This document shows, piece by piece, positions 9,506 to 18,482 of a stretch of 64,000 bases of DNA. Location of the stretch: assembly GCF_031458095.1 (NCBI RefSeq), contig NZ_JAVDXU010000001.1, forward strand, positions 2,046,001 to 2,110,000, read 5' to 3'. The translations under genes were made by a program, and so were the position numbers. The stretch is from Pelomonas saccharophila_A. GTDB taxonomy: Bacteria > Pseudomonadota > Gammaproteobacteria > Burkholderiales > Burkholderiaceae_C. Numbering within the stretch: the first letter of the stretch is position 1; each line of letters opens with the position of its first letter. Under the pieces are notes generated by a model, which had not been told where the DNA came from, did no database searches, and saw nothing but the letters and a program-made list of their open reading frames with translations.

Positions 9506-12184
9506 ATGGTCAGCACAACCGCTTGGGTAGCGGCCGCTGCGGTGCTGTCCCTCGGTCTCGCCCTGACCGCCGGCGCCGTCATCTGGCAGCAGCAGCGTGC
9601 CGGCACCGAGGCGCACAGCCTGCAGGAGCGCCAGGTCGAGCGCCTGCAGGGCGATGTCGTCAAGCGGCTGACCATGCCGGTCTATGGTCTCAAGGGCGCA
9701 CGTGGCGCGCTGGCGGCGCTGGAAGGCAGGTTCAGCCGCGAGGCCTTCGACGCCTATGTCGAGTCGCGCGACCTGCCCAAGGAATTCCCCGGCGTGCGCG
9801 GCTTCGGCTTCATCGAAAGGGTGGCGCGCCGCGATCTCGACAGCTTCGTCGCCGCCCGTCAGCGCGAGGGCTCCACCGGCTTTCGCGTGCATGGCACGGG
9901 CACGGACCCGACGCTGTACGTCGTCACGCAGATCTCGCCGTTCTCGCGCAACTTCCCGGCCTGGGGCATCGATTCGGGCGCCGACCCGGTGCGCCGCGAG
10001 GCCATCGAGAAAGCCATCGACAGCGGCGAGGCGACGCTGTCGGCGCCGGTGCGCCTGGTGCAGGACCCGCTGAAGGGCCCGGGCTTCATGCTGCTGGTGC
10101 CCGTCTACAGGGAGGGCCATGACCCGGGCACGCCGGCCCAGCGCCGTGCGGCCCTGCAGGGCCTGTTGTATGCGCCGCTGGTGGCCAACGAACTGCTGCA
10201 CGGCGTGGCGGAGCCGGCGGCGGCGCTGCTGGACCTGAAGCTGTCGGCGCGGGCCACCAGCGGCGAGTTCAAGCCCCTGCTGGCCATCCGCCAGGGGCAG
10301 GCCCTGACGCCCGAAGAGGCGGACGAGTACTCGCTGGCCGAGGCCCCTTCGGCCGAAGCGCTGTCCTTCACGGTGGCCGGGCGCGAGTTCCTGCTCGACA
10401 CCGCGCTGACGCACGGTGCCGCCGTCAGGCTGCTCGGCCTGTCCGGCGTCGGTCTGGAACTGGGCGGTGCGCTGCTGAGCCTGCTGCTGGCCGTGACCGT
10501 CTATCTGCTGGCCGCTGGCCGGGCCCGGGCCGAGCAGATGGCGCGCGACATGACGGCCGACCTCGCCCGACTGGCGCGGGTGGCCAGCCACACGACCAAC
10601 GGCGTGCTCATCACCGACCCCGAGCGCCGCATCCTGTGGGTCAACGACGGCTTCACGCGCCTGAGCGGCTTCACCAGCGCCGAGGCCCTGGGCAAGCGCC
10701 CCAGTGAACTGCTGCATTCGGAGCTGACGAACGAAGACACCGTGCACGGCATGCGCGAGGCCATGAACGTCGGCCTGGGCTGCAAGGTCGAGCTGATGCA
10801 CCGCACCCGGGACGGCCGCGACTATTGGGTGGACATCGAGATCCAGCCCCTGCGCGACGACAGCGGTGACCTCACCGGCTTCATGGTCATCGAGTCCGAC
10901 ATCACGGCACGCAAAGTGCTGCAGGCCCAGGCCGACGAGGCGCGCCAGAGCCTGCAGGACCTCTACGACAACGCCCCCTGCGCCTACTACGCGCTGGACG
11001 AGAACGGCCGCTTCCTGCAGATCAATGCCCTGGGCCTGAACTGGCTGGGCCTGCGCGCCGACGAGCTGATCGGCAAGCGCAGCCCGCGCGACTTCTTCAG
11101 CGAGGAGGGGCGGGCGCTGTTCGACACCGCCTTCCCGCGCTTCAAGCGCGAGGGCCGCGTGTCGGGGCTGGAATTCGATGTCACCGGTCGTGACGGCCAT
11201 ACCCGCCGCGTCAGCCTGTCGGCCACCGCCATCTACGGCCCGACCGGCGAATACCTGCGCAGCCGCTCGGTGATGTTCGACATCAGCGAGACCCATCGCA
11301 TCCGCCAGCAGCTGCACCAGCTGACGCTGGACCAGGAGGCCATGCTGGAAAGCGACCTCGTCGGCATCGCCAAGCTGCACGACCGGCGCATCAGTTGGCG
11401 CAACCATGCGCTGGAGCGCATGTTCGGTTTTGGCGACGGCGAGCTGCTGGGCGTCCCGGTGCGCCAGCTCTATGTCGACGCCGCCGCCTACGAGACCCTC
11501 GGTGCCATGGCCTACCCGCAGATGCGGGCTGGCGGCCGCTTCCGTACGCAACTGCAGATGCGCCGCAATGACGGCACCCTGATCTGGGTGGACCTGGCCG
11601 GCGTCGAGCTGCCGGGCAGCGACGGCGCCTCGCTGTGGATGATGGTGGACATCACGCAGAGCAAAGCCCATGAGGCGCGCATGGAACGCGCCGCCCTGCA
11701 CGACGCCCTCACCGGCCTGCCCAACCGCCTGCTGCTGGGCGACCGCTTGAAGCAGGCCATCGCCGGCGCCGAGCGCAGCGGCCATGTCTTCGCCCTGGCC
11801 TATCTCGACCTGAACGGCTTCAAGCAGGTCAACGACCACCATGGCCACGATGCCGGCGACGAGGTGCTCAAGGCCGTCGCGGCCCGCCTGCAGGCGGGCC
11901 TGCGCGCCAGCGACACGGTCGCCCGGCTGGGCGGCGACGAGTTCATCGTGCTGCTGACGCCGGCCTCGGCCCCCGCCGACGCCGAGCCGGTGCTGAACCG
12001 GCTGCTGGATGCGCTGATGCAACCGATCACGCTGAGCAGCGGCGAGCAGGTCGCCGTCGGCAGCAGCCTGGGCCTGGCCCATTTCCCCAGCGACGGCCGC
12101 ACGCCGGATGCGCTGATGCGCCACGCCGACGAGGCGATGTATGCCAACAAGCGTGCCGGCCGCGCCCGCTCACGCACAAGTTAG
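9506..12184 (+). CDS. Diguanylate cyclase with CHASE sensor, three PAS domains and GGDEF
   Basis: The protein is predicted to make cyclic di-GMP. It starts with a signal anchor (about 4-25), followed by a periplasmic CHASE domain (about 40-250; FPGVRGFGFIERV, PAWGIDSGADPVRREAI), a second membrane span near 305-335, three PAS domains (about 355-475, 485-605, 615-720) and a C-terminal GGDEF domain. The active-site GGDEF is intact at 809-813, and an RxxD inhibitory site (RASD) sits five residues before it, so product feedback is expected. No EAL domain is present. The start is uncertain: the ATG at 9506 puts the membrane helix at the N-terminus, but a TTG at 9473 has the better Shine-Dalgarno-like AAGAGAG just upstream. 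The CHASE ligand is unknown. Confidence 0.9.
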   Translation: MVSTTAWVAAAAVLSLGLALTAGAVIWQQQRAGTEAHSLQERQVERLQGDVVKRLTMPVYGLKGARGALAALEGRFSREAFDAYVESRDLPKEFPGVRGFGFIERVARRDLDSFVAARQREGSTGFRVHGTGTDPTLYVVTQISPFSRNFPAWGIDSGADPVRREAIEKAIDSGEATLSAPVRLVQDPLKGPGFMLLVPVYREGHDPGTPAQRRAALQGLLYAPLVANELLHGVAEPAAALLDLKLSARATSGEFKPLLAIRQGQALTPEEADEYSLAEAPSAEALSFTVAGREFLLDTALTHGAAVRLLGLSGVGLELGGALLSLLLAVTVYLLAAGRARAEQMARDMTADLARLARVASHTTNGVLITDPERRILWVNDGFTRLSGFTSAEALGKRPSELLHSELTNEDTVHGMREAMNVGLGCKVELMHRTRDGRDYWVDIEIQPLRDDSGDLTGFMVIESDITARKVLQAQADEARQSLQDLYDNAPCAYYALDENGRFLQINALGLNWLGLRADELIGKRSPRDFFSEEGRALFDTAFPRFKREGRVSGLEFDVTGRDGHTRRVSLSATAIYGPTGEYLRSRSVMFDISETHRIRQQLHQLTLDQEAMLESDLVGIAKLHDRRISWRNHALERMFGFGDGELLGVPVRQLYVDAAAYETLGAMAYPQMRAGGRFRTQLQMRRNDGTLIWVDLAGVELPGSDGASLWMMVDITQSKAHEARMERAALHDALTGLPNRLLLGDRLKQAIAGAERSGHVFALAYLDLNGFKQVNDHHGHDAGDEVLKAVAARLQAGLRASDTVARLGGDEFIVLLTPASAPADAEPVLNRLLDALMQPITLSSGEQVAVGSSLGLAHFPSDGRTPDALMRHADEAMYANKRAGRARSRTS

Positions 12185-12278
12185 GAATTGTTTCAGCCGG
12201 GGCGTATTCACGCCTGAGGCCTCGGCGCGCCGAATGGATGTAACAGAACCCCCGCGGCTTGGGGCATCATGCGCGCCC

Positions 12279-13406
12279 ATGCTGACCCGCCGCAAAGCCC
12301 AATTCGCCCTGGCCAGTCTCGCGCTGCCGGCCACCCTCGCCCGCGCCCAGGAACGTCGCGCCATCGTGCTCGGCCAGTCCGTGCCGCTGACCGGCCCCGC
12401 CGCCCAGCTCGGCCTGCAGATGCAGCTGGGCGCCAAGGCCTATTTCGATGGCGTGAACGCCGCCGGCGGCGTCGGCGGCCTGCCCATCGTGCTGAAGACG
12501 CTGGACGACGGCTACGACCCCGCGCGCTGCAAGGCCAACACCGAGAAGTTCATCCAGGAGGACGTCTTCGCGCTGTTCGGCTATGTCGGCACGCCGACCT
12601 CTCTGGCCGCCCTGCCCCTGGTCAACGCCGCCAAGATCCCCTTCATCGCCCCCTTCACCGGTGCCGAAGCCCTGCGCGACCCCTTCAACAAGCTGGTCTT
12701 CCACGTCCGCGCCTCCTACTACGACGAGACCGAACTCATCGTCAAACAGCTGACCCAGCTGGACCTCAAGAAGATCGCCGTCTTCCACCAGAACGACGCC
12801 TACGGCCAGGCCGGCCTCAAGGGCGTGCAGCGCGCGCTGGAGAAGCGCGGCCTGCAGCCCGTGGCCGTCGCCACCGTCGAGCGCAACAGCGTGGACGTGG
12901 CCGCCGCCCTGAAGACCCTGGTGCCGGCCCAGCCCGAGGCCATCGTGCAGATCAGCGCCTACAAGAGCTGCGCCGCCTTCATCCGCGAGGCGCGCAAGGC
13001 GGGTTATTTCGGCCAGTTCTACAACGTGTCCTTCGTCGGCACCCAGGCCCTGGCCGACGAGCTGGGCAAGGACGCCGCCGGCATCGTCGTCTCCCAGGTC
13101 ATGCCCTCGCCCTTCGGCACCGCGGTCGGCCTCGTCAACGACTACCAGCAGGCCTTGCACAAGGCCGACGCCAAGGCCGAACCCAACTACACCAGCATGG
13201 AAGGCTATGTGGCTGCGCGCGTCATCGTCGACGCCTTGCGCCGCCTCGGTGGCCGTCCGAGCCGCGAAGGCCTGATCGCCGCGCTGGAGGGTCTGTCCGG
13301 CTACGACGCACGCGGCTACCACCTGAATTTTTCGCCCACCAAGCATGCAGGCTCGAGCTTCGTCGAGCTGTCGATGCTCACGGGCGACGGCAAAGTGAAA
13401 CGGTGA
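12279..13406 (+). CDS. ABC transporter substrate-binding protein (LivJ-like, periplasmic binding type I)
   Basis: This 375-residue exported binding protein is of the branched-chain amino acid/amide family. It has a signal peptide (MLTRRKAQFALASLALPATLARA) with a twin-arginine-like start, then a type I periplasmic-binding fold: IVLGQSVPLTGPAAQLG, GGLPIVLKTLDDGYDP and FALFGYVGTPTSLAALPLV. No permease or ATPase genes accompany it here, so it is either an orphan binding protein or serves a transporter encoded elsewhere. The ligand cannot be read from sequence. The frame continues upstream of the ATG, but that stretch lacks export features. A copy of the 3'-end hairpin repeat starts immediately after its stop codon. 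Confidence 0.88.
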   Translation: MLTRRKAQFALASLALPATLARAQERRAIVLGQSVPLTGPAAQLGLQMQLGAKAYFDGVNAAGGVGGLPIVLKTLDDGYDPARCKANTEKFIQEDVFALFGYVGTPTSLAALPLVNAAKIPFIAPFTGAEALRDPFNKLVFHVRASYYDETELIVKQLTQLDLKKIAVFHQNDAYGQAGLKGVQRALEKRGLQPVAVATVERNSVDVAAALKTLVPAQPEAIVQISAYKSCAAFIREARKAGYFGQFYNVSFVGTQALADELGKDAAGIVVSQVMPSPFGTAVGLVNDYQQALHKADAKAEPNYTSMEGYVAARVIVDALRRLGGRPSREGLIAALEGLSGYDARGYHLNFSPTKHAGSSFVELSMLTGDGKVKR

Positions 13407-13457
13407 CCCCTCGCCCGGTCTCCCGAGGGGACGGCGATGCTTGCGGCATTCAGCCGC
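13407..13457 (+). repeat. 3'-end hairpin repeat, copy 1 (short/truncated)
   Basis: The element begins directly after the TGA of the binding-protein gene with CCCCTCGCCC. It shows the CCCCTCG/CGAGGGG pairing and then the 5' arm of the 37-nt core hairpin from 13433 (GGCGATGCTTGCGG). The 3' arm is broken after CCGC at 13457, where the sequence becomes the last codons of the opposite-strand Lrp gene, whose stop at 13450-13452 lies inside the repeat loop. It sits between convergent genes. Confidence 0.7.
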
Positions 13458-13893
13458 GATCATCCTTGGGCGAGTCCATGACGATGTAGCTGGTGATCAT
13501 GCTGACCTGGGGCAGGCCGCCCAGCACGTCGGCATGGAAGCGCTTGTAGGCCGGCAGGTCGCTCACCTCGACGCGCAGCAGGTATTCGAAGGCACCGGTC
13601 ACGTTGTGGCATTCGCGCACGACCGGGCAGTCGCGCATGGCCTGCTCGAAGCTCAGCTGCTCATCCAGCGTGTGGCGCGACAGGCCGATGGCCACATAGG
13701 CGACAAAGCCCAGTCCCAGATGCGCCGGGTCCAGCACCGCGCGGTAGCCCTTGATGACGCCCAGCCTCTCCAGCTCCTGCACCCGGCGCAGGCAGGCCGA
13801 AGGGCTGAGGGCGATGCGCTGGGCCAGCTCGGCATTGGTCACCCGGCCGTCCTTGACCAGTTCGCGCAATATCTTGTCGTCAATGGCATCCAT
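13450..13893 (-). CDS. Lrp/AsnC family transcriptional regulator (LysE-linked)
   Basis: This 147-residue regulator has an AsnC helix-turn-helix at residues 2-62 (MDAIDDKILRELVKDGRV, NAELAQRIALSPSACLRRV) and a RAM domain to the C-terminus (CHNVTGAFEYLLRVEV). The start at MDAIDDK matches family N-termini; the 18 residues upstream do not. It is divergent from a LysE-type exporter gene 84 bp away, a common pairing in which the Lrp protein senses the exported amino acid. Its last two codons and stop overlap repeat copy 1, so the extreme C-terminus may have been altered by the repeat. Confidence 0.9.
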   Translation of the reverse strand: MDAIDDKILRELVKDGRVTNAELAQRIALSPSACLRRVQELERLGVIKGYRAVLDPAHLGLGFVAYVAIGLSRHTLDEQLSFEQAMRDCPVVRECHNVTGAFEYLLRVEVSDLPAYKRFHADVLGGLPQVSMITSYIVMDSPKDDRG

Positions 13894-13977
13894 GGCCACA
13901 GATGATTGCACAGCATGGCGGCGCCACACCGCAGAACGCAAGCCCATTCGAGGCCGGCCTGCCTAGAGTTGCGGCCC

Positions 13978-14568
13978 ATGGAAACCAGCGCCACCCTCAT
14001 TGCCCTGACGGGCTTCGCCTTCGTCACCTCCATCACGCCCGGCCCCAACAACCTGATGCTGCTGGCCTCGGGCACCAACTTCGGCTGGCGGCGCAGCCTG
14101 CCCCATCTGCTGGGCATCAGCTTCGGCTTCGGCGTCATGCTGGCCCTCGTCGGCCTGGGCCTGGGCGAGGTATTCACGCGCCATCCCGGCCTGCATGACG
14201 ACCTCAAATGGGCCAGCCTGGCCTATCTGCTCTACCTCGCCTTCAAGGTCGCCACGGCGGCGCCGCCTTCGGCCGATGCGGGCCAAGGCGCCGGCAAGCC
14301 CATGGGCTTTGGCGCCGCGGCCCTGTTCCAGGTCGTCAACCCCAAGGCCTGGGCCATGGCGCTGACGGCCGTGACGGCCTACAGCGAACTCGGCGTCGCG
14401 GCCATGACGGCCGTCTTCGTCCTCGTCAACCTGCCCTGCTGCGGCTCCTGGGCCCTGCTGGGCGAGCAGATGCGGCGCTGGCTGCACCGGCCGCGCGCCC
14501 TGCAGGCCTTCAACTGGGGCGCCGCGGCGCTGATGGTGGTGTCGGTGCTGCCGATGCTGCACGGTTGA
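13978..14568 (+). CDS. LysE/RhtB family amino-acid exporter
   Basis: This 196-residue inner-membrane protein is of the LysE superfamily. It has the hallmark N-terminal segment TPGPNNLMLLASGTNFG (about 20-36) and five or six hydrophobic helices, the last ending near residue 195. Length is normal. The start is the ATG at 13978 (METSATLIALTGF); the upstream in-frame ATG would add a polar, non-family N-terminus. It is divergent from the Lrp-type regulator, which probably activates it when its substrate accumulates. The substrate, likely an amino acid or derivative, is not determinable. Confidence 0.9.
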   Translation: METSATLIALTGFAFVTSITPGPNNLMLLASGTNFGWRRSLPHLLGISFGFGVMLALVGLGLGEVFTRHPGLHDDLKWASLAYLLYLAFKVATAAPPSADAGQGAGKPMGFGAAALFQVVNPKAWAMALTAVTAYSELGVAAMTAVFVLVNLPCCGSWALLGEQMRRWLHRPRALQAFNWGAAALMVVSVLPMLHG

Positions 14569-14587
14569 TCTGCGCCAGGGGTATTGC

Positions 14588-14797
14588 GGGCCGAGCGCCG
14601 GGCCGCTCCCTAGCCGGCCCGCCTTGGGCGATGTGCTTGCGGCTCAATGCCGCAAGCATCGCCGTCCCCGCGGGGGCTGAGGCCGGACACATCGCGCCCA
14701 GTGGGCGGATGTGCCTGCCGAAGCGCTGCGGCCCAGGCCGCAGCGTGGTCCCGCCCAGGCATGCCGGCGTTCAGCGCGGCAGGACTGGGCGAGGGGC
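14588..14797 (-). repeat. 3'-end hairpin repeat, copy 2 (long form)
   Basis: Read on the minus strand, the element starts one base after the transglutaminase stop with CCCCTCGCCC. It runs through a GCTGAACGC box, two extra hairpins (GCTGCGGC/GCCGCAGC arms; CACATC/GATGTG arms around GCCCACTGGGC), a CCCC/GGGG hairpin and the 37-nt core hairpin at 14627-14663, and ends in GGCCGGCTAGGGAG and CGGCGCTCGGCCCG. It fills nearly the whole gap between the convergent LysE and transglutaminase genes and is a plausible bidirectional terminator. It closely parallels copy 4. Confidence 0.8.
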
Positions 14798-15724
14798 TCA
14801 AGTTGCCGCCGGCTCCACCGTCACGCTCACTCTCAGCGTCGCCACGCCGCCCCCGCGCAGCACGCCGCGCAGCGGGGCCACGTCGGCATAGTCGCGGCCC
14901 CAGGCCAGGGTGACATGGTCCAGGCCCGCCGGCACGGCATTGGTGGGGTCCAGGGCCAGCCAGCCCTGCTCGGGGCACCACAGCTCGGCCCAGGCATGCG
15001 AGGCGTCGGCGCCGACCAGCTTGGGCTGACCTTCGGGCGGGCGCGTCAGCAGATAGCCGCTCACATAGCGCGCGGCCAGCCCCAATGACCGGCAGGCGGC
15101 GATGAAGACATGGGCGAAGTCCTGGCAGACGCCGCTGCGCTGGGCCAGGGCGTCGGCGGCACGCGTCGCCACCGTCGTGCTCTGCGGCAGATAGCGCAGG
15201 TCGGTATGGATCTGCTGCATCAGCGCCAGCCCGCCGGCGGCCACCTTGCGGCCGGGCGTGAAGGCCCGGCGGGCGTAGGCGGCCAGCGTGGCGTCGGGCG
15301 CCGCATAGGTGGAGGCCAGGGCGAACTCGTCGGCCTCCTGCAGGGCCCGGCCGGCCCGGTAGCGCAGGCCGCGGGCGACGGATTCCCAGTCCGACCCGCG
15401 CGTCGGATCGGGGGCGGGGCGGTCCTGCAGCTCGGCGATGAAGCGGCTGTCGACGACCAGCTTCTCGTGCACGCGCGCATGGCCGAAGCTGAGGTGGCGG
15501 TTGCCCCAGGGGTCGCGGCGCAGATGGCGGGCCAGCTCGGACGCGTCCAGCTCCAGCCCTTCGACACCCCAGCCGTCGGGCAGCGGGTCGATGTTCAGCT
15601 GCCAGCCGCTGGCGTCCTGCCAGGGCGTGTCCCGCGGCGCCAGGCAGGCGGCGTGATGGGCCCATTCCACCGAGTCGTCGTAGGTGTACTCGGTGACGTG
15701 GTGAACGGAAAGCTTTACTGCCAT
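14798..15724 (-). CDS. Transglutaminase-like family protein (short form)
   Basis: This 308-residue cysteine-hydrolase-fold protein has a bacterial transglutaminase N-terminal domain (1-85; LSVHHVTEYTYDDSVEWAHH) and a papain-like core with the triad Cys in RSGVCQDFAHV (about 205), His in ASHAWAELW (about 245) and Asp in LALDPTNA (about 260). Such proteins may be peptidases or amide-transferring enzymes. Its ATG overlaps the stop of the upstream ATP-grasp/alpha-E gene by 10 bp, so the two are translationally coupled. Together they form the fused half of the predicted peptide-ligase locus. A repeat follows its stop. Confidence 0.88.
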   Translation of the reverse strand: MAVKLSVHHVTEYTYDDSVEWAHHAACLAPRDTPWQDASGWQLNIDPLPDGWGVEGLELDASELARHLRRDPWGNRHLSFGHARVHEKLVVDSRFIAELQDRPAPDPTRGSDWESVARGLRYRAGRALQEADEFALASTYAAPDATLAAYARRAFTPGRKVAAGGLALMQQIHTDLRYLPQSTTVATRAADALAQRSGVCQDFAHVFIAACRSLGLAARYVSGYLLTRPPEGQPKLVGADASHAWAELWCPEQGWLALDPTNAVPAGLDHVTLAWGRDYADVAPLRGVLRGGGVATLRVSVTVEPAAT

Positions 15725-18372
15725 ACGCGTTGCTCGGCGCCGATGACATGGGCGAAATAGCGCTGGCTGATCAGGCTGGACAGCTCGCCCGCCCGGGCCG
15801 CCGCGCGCTGCAGATGCTCGACCAGGGCCGGCCCCGGCGCCGCCAGCTCGGCCAGCGGCCAGGCCTCGGGCACGGGCAGGTCGGCGGCGATGTCGGCGGC
15901 CCAGCCCGGGTCGTGGCGGGCCAGCTTGGCGAAGCGCTCGCGCATGGTGCGCGCCACCCAGCCGAGCGAACGCGGGTTGTCGGTGTCGTGCACCAGCAGG
16001 TGCAACAGCGGCGCCGCCTCGCGGCGCGCCTGGAACTGGGCGCGGTAGGTGATGGTGGAGTCGAACACGCCCAGCAGCAGCGCAAAGCCGTCCTCGGTCA
16101 GGGCCAGATCCTGTTCGAAGGTCTCGGCCAGCACCTCGGCGTGGAAGGACAGGCGCTCGAGCTGGCGGCCGATGGACAGCAGCCGCCAGCCGTCGTCGCG
16201 CGTCATGCGGTCGGTCTGGGCGCCGGTGATGGCGGCCAGATGGGTGTCGGCGCGGGCCAGCACATTCAGCACATCGGTCACGGAGGCGTTCGGGCCGGGC
16301 CGGTCCAGCACGGCGCGCAGATGCTGCTCGAACTGGGCTGCCGTCTCGTGGATGAGACGCCAGGCCTCGGGCGACAGGCGCTCGCGCAGGGCCTGGGCGC
16401 AGCCCTGCAGGGCGCGCAGATTCCAGCCCACGCTGGTGACGCCGGAGCCGGGCAGCAGGGCCGTCAGCAGGGCGCGCACAAACGGCGAGTCCCCGCCGCG
16501 CGGGTCCGCCTCGGCCTGCGGCGCGTCGGCAGCGACCAGCCCGTGGCGGCGCGCCAGTGCATCCAGCAGCGGCAGCATGGGCGGCGGCATGGCGCCACGC
16601 TGCACCATGACGCTGGCCTCGATGACATGGCGGGCCAGGCGGGCGCTGTTCTCGGCGCGCTCCGTGTAGCGGCCCAGCCAGAAAAGGTTCTCGGCGGCGC
16701 GGCTGGTCACGGTCCAGTGCACATCGCGCAGGTCGGCGGCCTGCAGGGGCTGGGACAGCAGGCTGGTGGGATCGACCTCGCCATCGGTCATGACCCAGGT
16801 GTCGGCGCTCAGGGAGCCGCGCTGGATGGACAGCCAGGCATCGGCCAGCGGGTCGCGGCGCGGCGCCACGCGCGTCAGGCCGCCGGGCAGCACCTTCCAG
16901 CCGCCCTTGCCGTCGGTCATCGCGAAGACGCGCAGCACGGCCACGCGCGGCTCCAGCGCGCCGCGGGTCCAGACCGGCTGCTTGGTCGGCTTGACGCGGG
17001 CCTGCAGCGTGTAGGCCGTGGGGTCGGCATCGATGCGCTCGGCCAGCTCGTGCAGCTGTCCATCGTTGAGCTCGGCGGCGACGATGGGGGCGAAGCTGCG
17101 CGTCGTCGTGCTGGCCGAGAAGGTCGGCACGACGATGAACTCCGCCAGGCGCGGGCGCAGGGTGGCCCAGGCGCTCTCCTCGCCGCACCACCAGCTCTGG
17201 ATGGCCGGCAGCATGAGCTCCTCGCCGAGCAGGCTCTCGGCCACGCCGGGCCAGAAGGCGGCCAGGCCCGGGCTTTCCAGCCACCCTGAACCCGGCGCGT
17301 TGGCGATGATGACCTCGCCGGCCCGTGCGGCCTGCAGCAAGCCCGGCACGCCGAGGATGGAGTCGGGGCGCAGCTCCAGCGGGTCCAGCCAGGTGTCGTC
17401 GACGCGGCGCAGCAGCACATGCACGCGCTCCAGGCCGGCCAGGGTCTTCAGATAGACCTTGTCGGCGCGCACCGTCAGGTCGGCGCCCTCCACCAGCGTG
17501 ATGCCGAGATAACGCGCCAGGAAGGCCTGCTCGAAATAGGTCTCATTGCGCGGCCCCGGTGTCAACAGGGCGACGCGGCTGCGCTCGCCGGCGGGCGACA
17601 GCTTGGTCAGCGCCTGGATGAAGTCGCGGTAGCTGGCCGCCAGCCGCTGCACGGCCATCTGGCGGAAGGCCTCGGGGAATTGCTGGGCAATGATGAGGCG
17701 GTTCTCGAGCACATAGCCCAGGCCCGAGGCCGCCTGGGTGCGCTGGCCGACCACCCACCAATGGCCGTCGGCACAGCGCGTCAGGTCGAAGGCCAGCACA
17801 TGCAGGTGCACGTCGCCGCGCGCGGCGCTGCCATGCATGGCACGCAGGTACTGCGGATGGGCCAGCACGAGCGAGGCCGGCAGCAGGCCCTGCTGCAGCA
17901 GGCGGCGCTCGCCATAGGTGTCGGCCATGACGGCGTCCAGCAGCCGCGCGCGCTGGATGATGCCGGCCTCGATGCCGCGCCATTCGTCCGGCTCGATCAG
18001 CATCGGCAGCAGCTCCAGCGGCCAGTGGCGGGCCAGGGCGATGCCCTCCCCGTCCTGGCCCGGCAGCGGCGGGCCGTCGCTGTGCACGTTGTAGCTGGCG
18101 CCGTCTTCCAGCACGCGGCGCTGCACGCGCAGGGCCTTGGCGCTGAGCTCCTGCCAGCCGGCCGAGCCGCCGGCGGCGAAGAAGCGCTGCCAGCGCTCGG
18201 CCAGGCCGCCCTGGGGCTCGCCGGGGTGGTTGACCTGGCCGGTCAACTCGTAGAAATGGCCATCGCGGCTGCGCAGGGCGGCCGACAGGGCCATCGCCAG
18301 CGGGTCGGGCGCCAGCGCCTCCTCGGGCTCGTCGGGAAGCAGGCTCCACTGGCTGGGAGTGAGCTCAGACAT
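15715..18372 (-). CDS. Fused circularly permuted ATP-grasp and alpha-E domain protein
   Basis: This 885-residue protein is a head-to-tail fusion. Residues about 70-480 are a circularly permuted ATP-grasp domain (former DUF404/DUF407; GLGYVLENRLIIAQQFPE, LLTPGPRNETYFEQAFLARYLG, VHVLLRRVDDTWLDPLELR). From about 560 there is an alpha-E domain (former DUF403; AAENLFWLGRYTERAENSARL). The same two domains are separate genes at 22.8-25.1 kb. The ATP-grasp would form an amide or peptide bond by ATP-dependent carboxylate activation; the helical alpha-E partner has no established activity. Comparative-genomic work by Iyer, Aravind and colleagues predicted these sets make or attach a peptide. It is coupled to the downstream transglutaminase. 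Substrates are unknown. Confidence 0.88.
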   Translation of the reverse strand: MSELTPSQWSLLPDEPEEALAPDPLAMALSAALRSRDGHFYELTGQVNHPGEPQGGLAERWQRFFAAGGSAGWQELSAKALRVQRRVLEDGASYNVHSDGPPLPGQDGEGIALARHWPLELLPMLIEPDEWRGIEAGIIQRARLLDAVMADTYGERRLLQQGLLPASLVLAHPQYLRAMHGSAARGDVHLHVLAFDLTRCADGHWWVVGQRTQAASGLGYVLENRLIIAQQFPEAFRQMAVQRLAASYRDFIQALTKLSPAGERSRVALLTPGPRNETYFEQAFLARYLGITLVEGADLTVRADKVYLKTLAGLERVHVLLRRVDDTWLDPLELRPDSILGVPGLLQAARAGEVIIANAPGSGWLESPGLAAFWPGVAESLLGEELMLPAIQSWWCGEESAWATLRPRLAEFIVVPTFSASTTTRSFAPIVAAELNDGQLHELAERIDADPTAYTLQARVKPTKQPVWTRGALEPRVAVLRVFAMTDGKGGWKVLPGGLTRVAPRRDPLADAWLSIQRGSLSADTWVMTDGEVDPTSLLSQPLQAADLRDVHWTVTSRAAENLFWLGRYTERAENSARLARHVIEASVMVQRGAMPPPMLPLLDALARRHGLVAADAPQAEADPRGGDSPFVRALLTALLPGSGVTSVGWNLRALQGCAQALRERLSPEAWRLIHETAAQFEQHLRAVLDRPGPNASVTDVLNVLARADTHLAAITGAQTDRMTRDDGWRLLSIGRQLERLSFHAEVLAETFEQDLALTEDGFALLLGVFDSTITYRAQFQARREAAPLLHLLVHDTDNPRSLGWVARTMRERFAKLARHDPGWAADIAADLPVPEAWPLAELAAPGPALVEHLQRAAARAGELSSLISQRYFAHVIGAEQRVWQ

Positions 18373-18417
18373 GGGCGAGGCGGGTCGAGGCAGTCATGCG
18401 GCGCGGTGAGGGCGAAA

Positions 18418-18438
18418 GGACATTGTCGAGCAATGTCC
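18418..18438 (-). terminator. Possible hairpin terminator downstream of alpha/beta hydrolase
   Basis: A perfect 8-bp stem (GGACATTG and CAATGTCC arms, 5-nt loop) lies between the hydrolase stop and the start of the ATP-grasp/alpha-E gene. On the minus strand it is followed by TTTCG, a weak T-run. It could reduce read-through between two minus-strand genes or be a 5' leader element of the ATP-grasp gene. Confidence 0.4.
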
Positions 18439-18482
18439 ACGCCGCGCCCGCAGCGCCGCCCCGCATCCGGACCACATGCCTG

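Noticed and set aside
9437..12124. Minus-strand frame of 895 codons opposite the CHASE/PAS/GGDEF gene
   Set aside because: Antisense shadow; the plus strand has intact PAS and GGDEF motifs.
14798..17284. Minus-strand frame that would extend the short transglutaminase to 828 residues
   Set aside because: The added part overlaps the ATP-grasp/alpha-E coding sequence in another frame and has no domain; the transglutaminase start at 15724 is family-like and coupled to the upstream stop.
18418..18438. Treating the GGACATTG/CAATGTCC hairpin as another copy of the 3'-end repeat family
   Set aside because: It shares none of the family boxes and is 8 bp with no modules; it is kept only as a possible terminator.
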